Of a stretch of 64,000 nucleotides of DNA, positions 8,281 through 17,713 are shown in pieces; position 1 is the stretch's first letter; every line of letters begins with the position of its first letter. The notes below the pieces were generated by a model. It did no database searches. It had not been told where the DNA came from and was given only the letters and a program-made list of their open reading frames with translations. Made by a program: the position numbers and the translations under genes. The stretch is taken from positions 124,001 through 188,000 of the forward strand of contig DATHWW010000009.1 of NCBI GenBank assembly GCA_035460165.1. Reading direction: 5' to 3'. This stretch comes from MM2 sp035460165. Its GTDB lineage: Bacteria > Pseudomonadota > Gammaproteobacteria > Burkholderiales > Methylophilaceae.

Positions 8281-9732
8281 TTACATTCCCTCCGGCATAC
8301 GCTTATGCCAGTCGGTTGTTTGTTGATATTGATGTCCGACGCCGAGCATGCGCGCTTCGTCGAAGTAATTGCCGATGATCTGCAAGCCGACCGGCAGGCC
8401 GTTGGAGAAGCCCGCAGGAATCGACATGCCGGGCAAACCGGCCAGATTGACGGCGATGGTGTACAGGTCCTCGAGGTACATCGACACCGGATCGGCGGTT
8501 TTCTCGCCCATCTTGAACGCGGTACCGGGCGCGGCCGGACCCATGATCACGTCGCAGTGCTTGAAAGCATCGGTGAAGTCCTGCGCGATCAGGCGGCGTA
8601 TCTTCTGTGCCTTGAGGTAGTACGCGTCGTAATAGCCAGCGCTCAACACATAGGTGCCGATCATGATGCGGCGTTTCACTTCGTCCCCGAAGCCTTGCGC
8701 ACGGGTCTTGCTGTACATGTCCAGCAGGTCGGTATATTCCGGCGCGCGGTAGCCGTAGCGCACGCCATCGAAGCGCGCGAGGTTGCTGGAGGCTTCCGCC
8801 GGGGCCAGTACGTAGTACACCGGGATCGACAGCTGCGTATTGGGCAAGCTGATCTCGACGGTCTCGGCGCCCAGCTTGCGGTATGCGGCAATCGCTTCTT
8901 CCACGACCTTGACCACACCGGCATCCAGGCCGGCGGCGAAATACTCCCTGGGCAGGCCGATGCGCAGGCCGGTCAGCGGCTTGTTCAAGTCGCGGGTGTA
9001 GTCTTCCTTGTCGCGCTGCAGGCTGGTGGAGTCGCGCGGGTCGAAACCGGCCATCACGTTCATCATCAGCGCCAAATCCTCGGACGACTTGGCCATCGGC
9101 CCGGCCTGATCCAGGCTGGACGCGAAAGCGATCATGCCGTAGCGCGAACACACGCCGTAAGTCGGCTTGAGGCCGGACAGACCGCACAGCGAGGCCGGCT
9201 GACGGATCGAGCCGCCGGTATCGGTACCGGTCGCGGCGGCGCACATACGTGCGGCCACGGCCGCCGCGGAACCGCCGGAGCTGCCGCCCGGCACACGCTC
9301 CTTATCCCACGGGTTTTTTACCTTGCCGAAGTAAGAGGTCTCGTTGGACGATCCCATCGCGAATTCGTCCATATTGGTCTTGCCCAGATTCACCGCTCCG
9401 GCGAGGTCGAACTGTTCGATGACGTGCGCATCGTAAGGCGCGACGAAGTTTTCCAGCATCTTCGAGCCGCAGGTCGTGGTCCAGCCCTTGGCGCAAAAAA
9501 TATCCTTTTGCGCGATGGGAATGCCGGTCAGCGGACCGGCCTCGCCTTTGGCGATGCGTGCGTCGGCGGCGCGCGCCTGGGCCAGGGTCTTTTCCTCATC
9601 CAGCGTCACGTAGGCGTTAATGCTCGGATTAAAACGGCCGATGCGGGCGAGGAATTCGCGCGTGAGTTCCAGGCTGGAGATTTTCTTGCTGGCGAGCAGG
9701 GTCGCCAGCTCCTTGAGGCTGCTGTTGATCAT
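8281..9732 (-). CDS. gatA: Aspartyl/glutamyl-tRNA amidotransferase subunit A
   Basis: A 483-residue amidase-signature protein that releases ammonia from glutamine for GatB. The catalytic Ser-cisSer-Lys triad is intact: K76 (IPIAQKDIF), S151 (VPGGSSGGSA) and S175 (TDTGGSIRQPA). An upstream in-frame start (9840) would add unrelated sequence overlapping gatC; the ATG at 9732 gives the normal N-terminus. It lies seven bases after gatC and is certainly cotranscribed with gatC and gatB. Confidence 0.97.
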   Translation of the reverse strand: MINSSLKELATLLASKKISSLELTREFLARIGRFNPSINAYVTLDEEKTLAQARAADARIAKGEAGPLTGIPIAQKDIFCAKGWTTTCGSKMLENFVAPYDAHVIEQFDLAGAVNLGKTNMDEFAMGSSNETSYFGKVKNPWDKERVPGGSSGGSAAAVAARMCAAATGTDTGGSIRQPASLCGLSGLKPTYGVCSRYGMIAFASSLDQAGPMAKSSEDLALMMNVMAGFDPRDSTSLQRDKEDYTRDLNKPLTGLRIGLPREYFAAGLDAGVVKVVEEAIAAYRKLGAETVEISLPNTQLSIPVYYVLAPAEASSNLARFDGVRYGYRAPEYTDLLDMYSKTRAQGFGDEVKRRIMIGTYVLSAGYYDAYYLKAQKIRRLIAQDFTDAFKHCDVIMGPAAPGTAFKMGEKTADPVSMYLEDLYTIAVNLAGLPGMSIPAGFSNGLPVGLQIIGNYFDEARMLGVGHQYQQTTDWHKRMPEGM

Positions 9733-9739
9733 GGGTTTG

Positions 9740-10027
9740 TTATTCGATGACTTTGGGGACGAGGTACAGGCCGTTCTCGACGGCGGGCGCGATGGACTGG
9801 AACAGTGCACGCTGATTGGTTTCGCTGACGATGTCTTCACGCAAGCGCTGCGTCACGTCCTGCGAATGCGACATTGGCTCTATGCCGTCGGTGTTGACCG
9901 CCTGCATTTCCTCGATCAGGCCAAGGATGCCGGAAAGCTGTTTTAACGCGATTTCGGCACCGGCATCGTCGATTTCGATACGTGCCAGATGGGCTATGCG
10001 TTTTACATCAGATATTTCAAGCGACAT
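9740..10027 (-). CDS. gatC: Aspartyl/glutamyl-tRNA amidotransferase subunit C
   Basis: A 95-residue helper subunit that wraps around and stabilises GatA-GatB. Its start, MSLEISDVKRIAHLARIEID, is the family N-terminus; the longer frame from 10063 adds an unrelated basic leader and is rejected. First gene of gatCAB, divergent from mreB across a 124-base spacer. Confidence 0.93.
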   Translation of the reverse strand: MSLEISDVKRIAHLARIEIDDAGAEIALKQLSGILGLIEEMQAVNTDGIEPMSHSQDVTQRLREDIVSETNQRALFQSIAPAVENGLYLVPKVIE

Positions 10028-10076
10028 TTTGGTGTGAGACCTTATGCAAATCTTAAATTTCAATGCGATATACGGT

Positions 10077-10082
10077 ATTATA
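10077..10082 (-). promoter_or_regulatory. Candidate -10 box for gatCAB
   Basis: Read on the minus strand this is TATAAT, about 50 bases before the gatC start in the gatC-mreB divergent spacer. No strong -35 hexamer is seen at the right distance. Confidence 0.4.
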
Positions 10083-10151
10083 ACGTGATTTACATCGCAC
10101 CTTCAGCCGCACACATTCCGTGTACGGCAGCATGCTTGGGATACGCACACA

Positions 10152-11195
10152 ATGTTCGGCTTTCTAAACAGTTATTTTTCGAATGATCTCGCCATCGACC
10201 TCGGTACCGCCAACACGCTGATTTACGTGCGCGGCAAGGGCATCGTGCTGGACGAGCCTTCCGTCGTCGCCATCCGCCACGAGGGTGGCCCCACCGTCAA
10301 GAAAACGATACTTGCGGTCGGCATCGAAGCGAAACGCATGCTGGGCCGCGCGCCCGGCAACATTTCGGCGATACGCCCGATGAAAGACGGCGTGATCGCC
10401 GACTTCACCATCACCGAGCAGATGCTCAAGTATTTCATCCGCAAGATTCACGAATCGCGCATGTTCTCGCCCAATCCGCGCATCATCATCTGCGTACCGG
10501 TGGGCTCCACCCAGGTGGAACGCCGCGCGATCCGCGAATCGGCGATCGGCGCCGGAGCGCGGCAGGTATATCTGATCGAAGAGCCGATGGCAGCCGCGAT
10601 CGGCGCCGGCCTGCCGGTGGCAGAGGCCACCGGCTCGATGGTGGTCGACGTCGGCGGCGGCACCACCGAAGTCGGCGTGATCTCGCTGGGCGGTATCGTC
10701 TACGCCAAGTCCGAACGCGTCGGCGGCGACAAGTTCGACCAGGCCATCATCGACTATATCCGCCGCAATTACGGCATGCAGATTTCCGAACCGACCGCCG
10801 AATTGATCAAGAAAAAAATCGGCTCCGCCTTCCCCGGCTCCGAAGTGCTCGAGCTCGAAATCACCGGCCGCAACCTCGCCGAAGGCCTGCCGCGCAAGTT
10901 CACCATCTCCAGCAACGAAATCCTGGAAGCGCTGACCGAACCGCTCAACGCGATCGTCGGCGCAGTCAAGTCCGCACTGGAACAAACGCCGCCTGAACTG
11001 GGCGCCGACATCGCCGAAAAGGGCATGGTGCTGACCGGCGGCGGCGCATTGCTGCGCGATCTCGACCGTCTGTTGATGGAAGAAACCGGCCTGCCGGTGA
11101 TCGTCGCGGAAGACCCGCTCACCTGCGTCGCCCGCGGCAGCGGCCGTGCGCTGGAAGAGATGGACAAACTGGGCAACGTGTTTGCCAATGAATGA
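10152..11195 (+). CDS. mreB: Rod-shape-determining actin homologue MreB
   Basis: A 347-residue bacterial actin that forms membrane-associated filaments guiding lateral wall synthesis. The phosphate-1 loop DLGTANTLIY starts at residue 16, the GGGTTEVGVISLGG phosphate-2 loop is near residues 167-180, and the adenosine motif MVLTGGGALL near residue 292. The N-terminal FGFLNSYF is the amphipathic membrane-binding stretch. It heads mreB-mreC-mreD-mrdA-mrdB, the standard elongasome cluster. Confidence 0.97.
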   Translation: MFGFLNSYFSNDLAIDLGTANTLIYVRGKGIVLDEPSVVAIRHEGGPTVKKTILAVGIEAKRMLGRAPGNISAIRPMKDGVIADFTITEQMLKYFIRKIHESRMFSPNPRIIICVPVGSTQVERRAIRESAIGAGARQVYLIEEPMAAAIGAGLPVAEATGSMVVDVGGGTTEVGVISLGGIVYAKSERVGGDKFDQAIIDYIRRNYGMQISEPTAELIKKKIGSAFPGSEVLELEITGRNLAEGLPRKFTISSNEILEALTEPLNAIVGAVKSALEQTPPELGADIAEKGMVLTGGGALLRDLDRLLMEETGLPVIVAEDPLTCVARGSGRALEEMDKLGNVFANE

Positions 11196-11217
11196 TATCT
11201 CGTAAGGACGGCTGCAC

Positions 11218-12147
11218 GTGCCGTCCTCGATGGATCACCAGCACCCGCCGGCGTTCTTCGTCCGCGGACCAAGTCCGCTCGCGCGGCTGACGTTTTTCGC
11301 CGCCGTATCGATTGCCCTCATGGCGGTCGATGCGCGGCTGCATTACCTCACTGAAATCCGACAAGGCGTGTCGGTTGTGTTGCACCCCCTCGAAGTCGCG
11401 GTGCGCGCACCGGTGAATGCCTTCCTTTACGTCAGCGACTACATCACCACGCAGACCAATCTGGTCCATGAAAATCGCCAGTTGCGCCAGCGTGCACTGC
11501 TGGATAGCACGGACCTGCAACGTTTTCGCACACTGCAAGCCGAGAATGCACATTTGCGCAACATGCTTTCTGCGCTCCCCGCAATGCCTCGGCCGGCACG
11601 TCTCGGGGAAATCGTTAACAGCGGACGCGACCCCTTCAACCAGAAAGTCATCGTCAACCTCGGCGCGCGTCACGGCATTACTGCCGGCCAAGCCGTCATC
11701 GATGAACTGGGAGTCATCGGCCAAGCCACCCAGGTTTATCCTTTCAGCAGCGAAGTCACGTTGGTGACCGACAAGGACTTGGCGGTCCCCGTGCAAATCG
11801 AACGTAGCGGCTTGCGCGCCATCGCTTTCGGCAATAGCCGCGATGCGCTGATTGACCTGCCTTACCTACCGGTGAACGTCGACATTCAAGTCGGCGATCG
11901 ACTGGTCACATCCGGGATCGACGGCGTTTATCCGGCCGGTCTCGCCGTCGGCAAGGTGGTAGAAATCGACCGCAAGACCTATGCCCCGTTTGCACGCATT
12001 ACCTGCGTGCCTATTGCCGGCATTCAGACACATCGGCAAGTGCTGCTGATTCCGGCCGCAGAAAACGTGCCTCCGCCGCCGGAACCGGAAAAGCCCGCCG
12101 CGAAGCCATCGGAGAAGAGCCCTCGCAATGCGCCCCGTAAGCCTTAA
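11218..12147 (+). CDS. mreC: Rod-shape-determining protein MreC
   Basis: A 309-residue bitopic inner-membrane protein: short cytoplasmic N-terminus, one membrane segment (about residues 25-42), a coiled coil (about 70-110, LVHENRQLRQRALL and following) and the two periplasmic beta-barrel domains with the GARHGITAGQAVIDELGVIGQ motif. The GTG at 11218 is preferred because AAGGA lies nine bases upstream (11204-11208); an ATG four codons later lacks a ribosome site. The C-terminal tail is Pro/Lys-rich. Its last codons overlap mreD by 20 bases. Confidence 0.93.
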   Translation: MPSSMDHQHPPAFFVRGPSPLARLTFFAAVSIALMAVDARLHYLTEIRQGVSVVLHPLEVAVRAPVNAFLYVSDYITTQTNLVHENRQLRQRALLDSTDLQRFRTLQAENAHLRNMLSALPAMPRPARLGEIVNSGRDPFNQKVIVNLGARHGITAGQAVIDELGVIGQATQVYPFSSEVTLVTDKDLAVPVQIERSGLRAIAFGNSRDALIDLPYLPVNVDIQVGDRLVTSGIDGVYPAGLAVGKVVEIDRKTYAPFARITCVPIAGIQTHRQVLLIPAAENVPPPPEPEKPAAKPSEKSPRNAPRKP

Positions 12148-12601
12148 GCTCATCTATTCCACGCTGTTTGCGGCCTATATGCTCTACCTGCTGCCCTGGG
12201 CGGGTTTCGGGCTGCTGCTGCGACCGGATTTCGTGCTTCTGGTGCTGCTTTACTGGATGCTGCGTGCGCCGCATTTATGCAATGTCGGCACCGCCTGGAT
12301 GATGGGGCTATGGCTCGACGTCGCCAGCGGCAGCCTGTTCGGGCAATATGCGCTCGCTTATACCGTCACCGCGTTTTTTGCGATTTATTACCAGCGCCGG
12401 CTGGTCTTGTTCAGTGCCTGGCAGCAAGTGGGTTACGTACTGCTGCTGCTGCTCGTGTCGCAGATCGTCCTGCTGGTCATCAAACTCATGGCCGGCAATC
12501 CGCTACCGGGATGGGGCTATTTCCTGTCCAGCCTGAGCGGCGTACTACTCTGGCAATTGCTGGTGTTCTCGCGCGTCATCGACGCCAAGAACGCATCTTG
12601 A
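12128..12601 (+). CDS. mreD: Rod-shape-determining protein MreD
   Basis: A 157-residue inner-membrane protein with five or six predicted helices and typical MreD features (LLPWAGFGLLLRPDFVLLVLLYW near the start, then GLWLDVASGSLFGQYAL). It joins MreC in the elongasome and overlaps mreC by 20 bases, implying coupled translation. Family identification comes from length, topology and position. Confidence 0.92.
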   Translation: MRPVSLKLIYSTLFAAYMLYLLPWAGFGLLLRPDFVLLVLLYWMLRAPHLCNVGTAWMMGLWLDVASGSLFGQYALAYTVTAFFAIYYQRRLVLFSAWQQVGYVLLLLLVSQIVLLVIKLMAGNPLPGWGYFLSSLSGVLLWQLLVFSRVIDAKNAS

Positions 12602-12617
12602 CCTCGTCCCCAGCCGT

Positions 12618-14543
12618 ATGAACTCGCGATTCGAGCTGAGAAATCACCGGCAAGAGCAGCATTTTTTCCGCCTGCGCCTAGGGGTGGCCGGTGCCGTGAT
12701 GCTGATCTGCTTCGGCATACTCGCCACACGCTTTATCTATCTTCAATATCTGCGTTACGACTATTACCATACGCTGGCGGAAAACAATCGCATTTCGCTG
12801 GTGCCAATCGCGCCAACACGCGGCGTGATCATGGACCGCAACGGGGTCGTGCTGGCGCATAATTTCTTCGCTTATACGCTGGAAATCACGCCCGCCAAGG
12901 TAAAAGACCTGGAACAGACCATCAATGACCTTGCCATGCTGGTGGAGGTAAGGCCGTCCGATCGCAAGCGTTTCAAGAAGCTGCGCGAGCAGAGCCATAG
13001 CTTCGAAAGCATTCCCTTGCTCATGCAGCTCACCGAAGCCGAAGCGGCGCGCTTCGCGGTAAGCCGCTATCGTTTTCCCGGCGTCGAAATCCGTTCGCGC
13101 CTGTTCCGTCATTATCCTCAAGGCCCTCTGGGCGCCCACCTCATCGGCTACATCGGCCGTATCAATGACAACGATCAACAGTCGCTAAAAAAGAGCGGCG
13201 AATTCCCCAATTACCTGGGTTCGGATCATATCGGCAAGTCGGGCGTCGAACAGTTTTACGAGCGCACCCTGCACGGCATTACCGGCACGCAGCAGGTCGA
13301 GATCGATGCCGATGGTCATGCGGTACGCGTTCTTTCAAGCTCTGCTCCGGTACCTGGCGACAACTTGGTGCTGTCCATCGACAGCAAGCTGCAAGATATC
13401 GCGGAAAAGGCCTTCGGCGTACGGCGCGGCGCGCTGGTGGCGCTCGACCCCAACAGTGGGCAAATACTCGCTTACGTCAGCATGCCGACCTTCGATCCCA
13501 ACCTGTTCGTAAACGGCATTGACCCGGACAACTGGAAAGCGCTTAACGAATCGCTCGACAAACCGCTCATCAACCGTCCGCTGCGCGGCATTTACCCACC
13601 CGGCTCGACCTTCAAGCCTTTCGTTGCGTTGGCGGGGCTGGAAGCCGGCCGGCGCGAACCGCCATTCAGCATCAGCGACCCCGGCTTCTACAAATTGCCC
13701 GGCAGCAGCCATCGCTACCGCGACTGGAAGCCGGGCGGCCATGGCACGGTGGATATGCGGAAGGCCATTACGGTATCGTGCGATACCTTTTTCTATGGGC
13801 TGGCGCATGAACTCGGTATCGAGCGCATGAGCGCCTTTATCGGCCATTTCAGCTTCGGCAAAAAAACCGGCATCGACCTGACCGGCGAACTCGGCGGGCT
13901 ACTACCGACCCCGGCCTGGAAAAAGAAACGCTTCAAACAGCCCTGGTACCCCGGCGAAACGCTGATCGTCGGCATCGGCCAAGGCTATACTCTGACAACA
14001 CCGATGCAATTGGCGCAGGCCACAGCGATTCTTGCCAATAATGGCACCGCTTACCGACCGCGCCTGGTCTCCGGTATCCAGCCGGGCGGTACGGGTAGCC
14101 TGCGTCCGATGACACCGGAAGTCATGGATAGGATCAAGCTCGACCCCGAGCATGTCAACCTGGTGAAACTGGGCATGCTGGACGTGACGCAACCTGGAGG
14201 CACCGCGTCCAGCGTGGGCGCCGGCGCGCCTTATCTGATCGCCGCGAAAACCGGGACCGCGCAGGTGATCGGCATCAAGCAGAACGAAAAATATAATGAA
14301 AGCGCCGTCGCAGAGCGCCATCGCGACCACGCCCTGTTTATCGCCTATGCACCGGCCGAGTCGCCCAAGATCGCGCTGGCCGTGATCGTTGAAAATGGTG
14401 GTCACGGCGGTTCAGCCGCCGGGCCTATCGCACGGCAAGTGATGGATTACTATCTGCTCGGCAAGGAACCTCCGGCACCGCCGCCGGAGGCCAGCCCGAA
14501 TGCCGTACCGGCAGCGGAGGAAGAAACCGATGCTCACGATTAA
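12618..14543 (+). CDS. mrdA: Penicillin-binding protein 2 (elongasome transpeptidase)
   Basis: A 641-residue class B PBP. One N-terminal membrane helix (about residues 21-42) precedes the PBP-dimerisation domain and the transpeptidase domain. The SxxK motif is S330-TFK-K333 (same number as the E. coli PBP2 nucleophile), followed by SCD and the KTGTAQV box near residue 549. It crosslinks new lateral peptidoglycan with its partner RodA, encoded next. The C-terminal tail is Pro/Ala/Glu-rich and low-complexity. Confidence 0.96.
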   Translation: MNSRFELRNHRQEQHFFRLRLGVAGAVMLICFGILATRFIYLQYLRYDYYHTLAENNRISLVPIAPTRGVIMDRNGVVLAHNFFAYTLEITPAKVKDLEQTINDLAMLVEVRPSDRKRFKKLREQSHSFESIPLLMQLTEAEAARFAVSRYRFPGVEIRSRLFRHYPQGPLGAHLIGYIGRINDNDQQSLKKSGEFPNYLGSDHIGKSGVEQFYERTLHGITGTQQVEIDADGHAVRVLSSSAPVPGDNLVLSIDSKLQDIAEKAFGVRRGALVALDPNSGQILAYVSMPTFDPNLFVNGIDPDNWKALNESLDKPLINRPLRGIYPPGSTFKPFVALAGLEAGRREPPFSISDPGFYKLPGSSHRYRDWKPGGHGTVDMRKAITVSCDTFFYGLAHELGIERMSAFIGHFSFGKKTGIDLTGELGGLLPTPAWKKKRFKQPWYPGETLIVGIGQGYTLTTPMQLAQATAILANNGTAYRPRLVSGIQPGGTGSLRPMTPEVMDRIKLDPEHVNLVKLGMLDVTQPGGTASSVGAGAPYLIAAKTGTAQVIGIKQNEKYNESAVAERHRDHALFIAYAPAESPKIALAVIVENGGHGGSAAGPIARQVMDYYLLGKEPPAPPPEASPNAVPAAEEETDAHD

Positions 14544-15630
14544 TATGCTGTTCAAACAGTTAGGCAAGCATTTCGACCAGTTTTTGCTGGGCATATTGAT
14601 GCTGACGTTGACGATCGCATTGATCGTGCTTTTCAGCGCATCCGGCCAGAGCATGGATCGAATGAACGCGCAGATGGTCAATATCCTGGTAGCGCTCGGC
14701 GCCCTGTGGATTTTTGCCAACATTCCGCCGCAGCATTTGCAGCGGATAGCCGTCCCGCTCTACCTGCTGGGCATGGTATTGCTGATAGGCGTGTTCCTGT
14801 TTGGCGATGTTTCCAAGGGCGCGCGACGCTGGCTGGATCTGGGTGTGGCGCGTATCCAGCCGTCGGAGTTGATGAAAATCGCGGCACCGATGATGCTGGC
14901 CTGGTATTTCGACCGACGCGACGCTACGCTGCGGTTTGCGGATTACGTGGTCGCCGCGATTTTGCTGGCGCTACCGGTCGGCCTGGTAGTCATACAGCCC
15001 GACCTGGGCACCTCGATCTTGATCGGCGCTTCGGGCTTTTACGTGCTGTTCCTGGCCGGCCTCAGCTGGCGCCTGATGATAGGGATGGCAGTAGCGGGCG
15101 CGGCGGCGGCGCCGTTTTTATGGCACATGCTGCATGACTACCAACGGCGGCGCATCGAGATTTTGCTTGATCCAACACAAGACCCGCTAGGCGCCGGCTA
15201 CCATACGATACAGGCCACCATTGCGCTTGGATCGGGCGGCTTGTCCGGTAAGGGCTGGCTCAATGGCACGCAGTCGCAGCTCGATTTCCTGCCGGAGCGA
15301 CATACCGACTTCATTTTTGCCGTGTTCGGCGAGGAGTTCGGACTGGTCGGCAACCTGCTGTTGCTGCTGCTGTTCGCGGTGATCATCGGCCGCGGCTTGG
15401 TCATCGCTGCGAATGGGCAGAACGCATTCTGCCGCCTGCTGGCAGGCAGCATCGCCCTGACCTTCTTCACTTACGCGTTCGTGAACATGGGCATGGTGAG
15501 CGGCATCCTGCCAGTCGTTGGCGTACCTTTGCCGTTGATCAGCTACGGTGGCACTTCGCTGGTGACGCTGATGATCGGCTTTGGTATCTTGATGAGCATC
15601 CAAACCCACAAGAAACTGGTAACGAGTTGA
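14530..15630 (+). CDS. mrdB: Peptidoglycan glycosyltransferase RodA
   Basis: A 366-residue SEDS-family polymerase with about ten membrane helices that pairs with PBP2. The signature loop GSGGLSGKGWLNGTQSQLDFLPERHTDFIF region (about residues 233-262) and the C-terminal VGVPLPLISYGGTS are diagnostic. The ATG at 14530 is chosen because GGAGG lies at 14516-14520; an earlier start (14500) lies further inside mrdA. It overlaps mrdA by 14 bases. Confidence 0.96.
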   Translation: MLTINMLFKQLGKHFDQFLLGILMLTLTIALIVLFSASGQSMDRMNAQMVNILVALGALWIFANIPPQHLQRIAVPLYLLGMVLLIGVFLFGDVSKGARRWLDLGVARIQPSELMKIAAPMMLAWYFDRRDATLRFADYVVAAILLALPVGLVVIQPDLGTSILIGASGFYVLFLAGLSWRLMIGMAVAGAAAAPFLWHMLHDYQRRRIEILLDPTQDPLGAGYHTIQATIALGSGGLSGKGWLNGTQSQLDFLPERHTDFIFAVFGEEFGLVGNLLLLLLFAVIIGRGLVIAANGQNAFCRLLAGSIALTFFTYAFVNMGMVSGILPVVGVPLPLISYGGTSLVTLMIGFGILMSIQTHKKLVTS

Positions 15631-16526
15631 TGAACCGAAGAAATATCGTTATTTGCATGGTGCTCCTGCTGCTGGCCGGTTGCGGCGGCAGCGTTGCGAC
15701 CAAGCCGGAAGCATCCGCGCCCAAGCAAGAGACAACCAAGCCGGACGCTTCGCAATCCGCGACCACTCCCAAACGCGGCGGCTATTATCTGGACGACGGC
15801 CCGGGGGATAATCCGCCGGCCAATCTCGACGAGATTCCGGATGCCATTCCCAAGTACGAGCCTTTGCAAAACCGCTTCAATCGCCCTTACGTCGCGCTCG
15901 GCCAGAATTACTCGCCGATGAACGAGTACCAGCCATATAAGGCTCGCGGCCTGGCTTCCTGGTACGGCAAGCGCTATCACGGCAACAAGACCTCCACTGG
16001 CGAACTCTATGATATGTACGGCATGTCGGCGGCCCATCCCACGCTGCCGATTCCCAGCTATGTGCGCGTCACCAACCCTGCCAACGGGAAATCGGTCGTG
16101 GTGCGCGTCAACGACCGCGGCCCTTTCAAAAAGGAACGCCTGATCGACCTTTCCTACGCCGCCGCTCATCGCCTGGGGATCGTCGGCAGCGGCAGCGGCA
16201 TCGTGGAAGTCGAGGCCATCGACACACGATCGCCCGAGCAGGCCACCGTCACGAAGACGGAAGAAACTCCGCCGGCAAAACCGGCAGCCACGGCGGGCCA
16301 TTATGTTCAGGCCGGCGCTTTCCGCTCACGCGAAAACGCCGAACAGCTGAACGAACGCTTGCGCCAGAACGGTTTGGTCCAGAATGTGACCATGGAGAAC
16401 TGGTATAATAATGGCATCTATCGTGTCCGGCTGGGGCCCTACGCCAGCCGCGACGAAGCCGAACGCGCTGCATCCAGAATCCGCCAGGCGCTCGGAATTT
16501 CCACCCTCGTAACGACAAACAGATAA
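15630..16526 (+). CDS. rlpA: Septal ring lytic transglycosylase RlpA, lipoprotein
   Basis: A 298-residue lipoprotein: lipobox LLAGC with acylated C18, a low-complexity linker (about 20-75), a double-psi beta-barrel RlpA domain (about 105-195, GLASWYGKRYHGNKTSTGE and VRVNDRGPF) and a C-terminal SPOR peptidoglycan-binding domain (about 225-298). RlpA cleaves denuded glycan at the septum. The ATG shares one base with the rodA stop (TGATG). Confidence 0.93.
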   Translation: MNRRNIVICMVLLLLAGCGGSVATKPEASAPKQETTKPDASQSATTPKRGGYYLDDGPGDNPPANLDEIPDAIPKYEPLQNRFNRPYVALGQNYSPMNEYQPYKARGLASWYGKRYHGNKTSTGELYDMYGMSAAHPTLPIPSYVRVTNPANGKSVVVRVNDRGPFKKERLIDLSYAAAHRLGIVGSGSGIVEVEAIDTRSPEQATVTKTEETPPAKPAATAGHYVQAGAFRSRENAEQLNERLRQNGLVQNVTMENWYNNGIYRVRLGPYASRDEAERAASRIRQALGISTLVTTNR

Positions 16527-16531
16527 AACTC

Positions 16532-17683
16532 ATGAAACTCCTGCTGCTGCCATTACTGTTTCTATCCTCCCTTGCCCTCGCTTCGGACGATATTCCTCCA
16601 CCGCCTACGTTGGCGGCCAAGGCCTACCTGCTGCTGGATTTCAACAGCCGCGCGGTATTGGCCCAGCAAAACGCCAACGAACGGGTCGAGCCCGCTTCGC
16701 TAACCAAGCTGATGACGGCTTATCTCAGTTTCAAGGCGCTGAAGAATGGCCATCTGCAGCTTGACCAAACGCTGCCGGTCAGCGTGAAGGCCTGGAAGGG
16801 CGGCGGGGCAGGCTGCGGCGGCGGGGCCGGTTCCTGCATGTTCATCGAACCCAACAAGCCCGTCACCGTCGATGAGTTGCTGCATGGCATGATCGTCATT
16901 TCCGGCAACGACGCCAGCGTCGCGTTAGCCGAGGGCATTGCCAGCTCAGAAGAAGGCTTTGCCGATCTGATGAACAAGGAAGCGGCGCGCCTCGGCATGA
17001 AAGGCACGCACTTTGTGAACTCCACCGGCCTGCCGGACCCCAACCATTACACGACGGCGTCCGACCTGGCCATCCTGGCCGCCGCACTGGTGCGCGACTT
17101 CCCCGATCAGTACAAGCGCCTGTACTCGCTCAAGGATTACACCTTCAACAACATCAAACAGGCCAACCGCAACCGCCTGCTGTGGGTCGATCCTTACGTC
17201 GACGGCATGAAGACCGGCCATACTTCCAGCGCCGGCTATTGCCTGGTGTCCTCGTCCAAGCGCGGCGACATGCGCCTGGTCGCCATCCTGCTGGGCGCGC
17301 CGTCCGATACCGCACGCGCGGTGGAAAGCCAGAAACTGCTGAACTACGGCTTCCAGTTCTTTGAATCGCGTTTGATCTACAAACGCGGCCAAGCAGTCAG
17401 CAAGCTCAAGGTGTGGAAGGGCCGCGATGACACACTGGCTGCTACGGTGGCGGACGATCTCCATGTCACCCTGCCCAAGAACCAGCTCGCCCGTCTCAAG
17501 GCCAGCGTGGTCAGCAAGCAGCCCTTGATCGCCCCGGTAGCTGCACGCCAGGAAGTCGGCGCGATCCGCTTCTCGCTGGACGGCAAACAGATACTCGAAC
17601 GTCCGCTGATCGCCGCGCAGGAAATGCCGGTGGCGGGCATCTTCGGCAGCCTGTGGGATAGTTTGAAGCTTATGCTTCAATAA
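16532..17683 (+). CDS. dacA: D-alanyl-D-alanine carboxypeptidase (PBP5/6 family)
   Basis: A 383-residue S11 peptidase that trims the terminal D-Ala of peptidoglycan stem peptides. Signal peptide about residues 1-18; active-site motifs S56-LTK-K59, S124-G125-N126 and K227-T228-G229; then the PBP5 C-terminal beta domain and an amphipathic tail ending FGSLWDSLKLMLQ, which should anchor it to the inner membrane. Unusual: between AWK and MFIE (about residues 89-102) the usual short loop is replaced by a Gly-rich stretch with two cysteines. Confidence 0.94.
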   Translation: MKLLLLPLLFLSSLALASDDIPPPPTLAAKAYLLLDFNSRAVLAQQNANERVEPASLTKLMTAYLSFKALKNGHLQLDQTLPVSVKAWKGGGAGCGGGAGSCMFIEPNKPVTVDELLHGMIVISGNDASVALAEGIASSEEGFADLMNKEAARLGMKGTHFVNSTGLPDPNHYTTASDLAILAAALVRDFPDQYKRLYSLKDYTFNNIKQANRNRLLWVDPYVDGMKTGHTSSAGYCLVSSSKRGDMRLVAILLGAPSDTARAVESQKLLNYGFQFFESRLIYKRGQAVSKLKVWKGRDDTLAATVADDLHVTLPKNQLARLKASVVSKQPLIAPVAARQEVGAIRFSLDGKQILERPLIAAQEMPVAGIFGSLWDSLKLMLQ

Positions 17684-17713
17684 GAGCCGTTGCTGCTGAA
17701 ACAAGCTCACACG

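Noticed and set aside
8305..9750. 481-codon plus-strand frame opposite gatA
   Set aside because: Antisense shadow; gatA has its full catalytic triad on the other strand.
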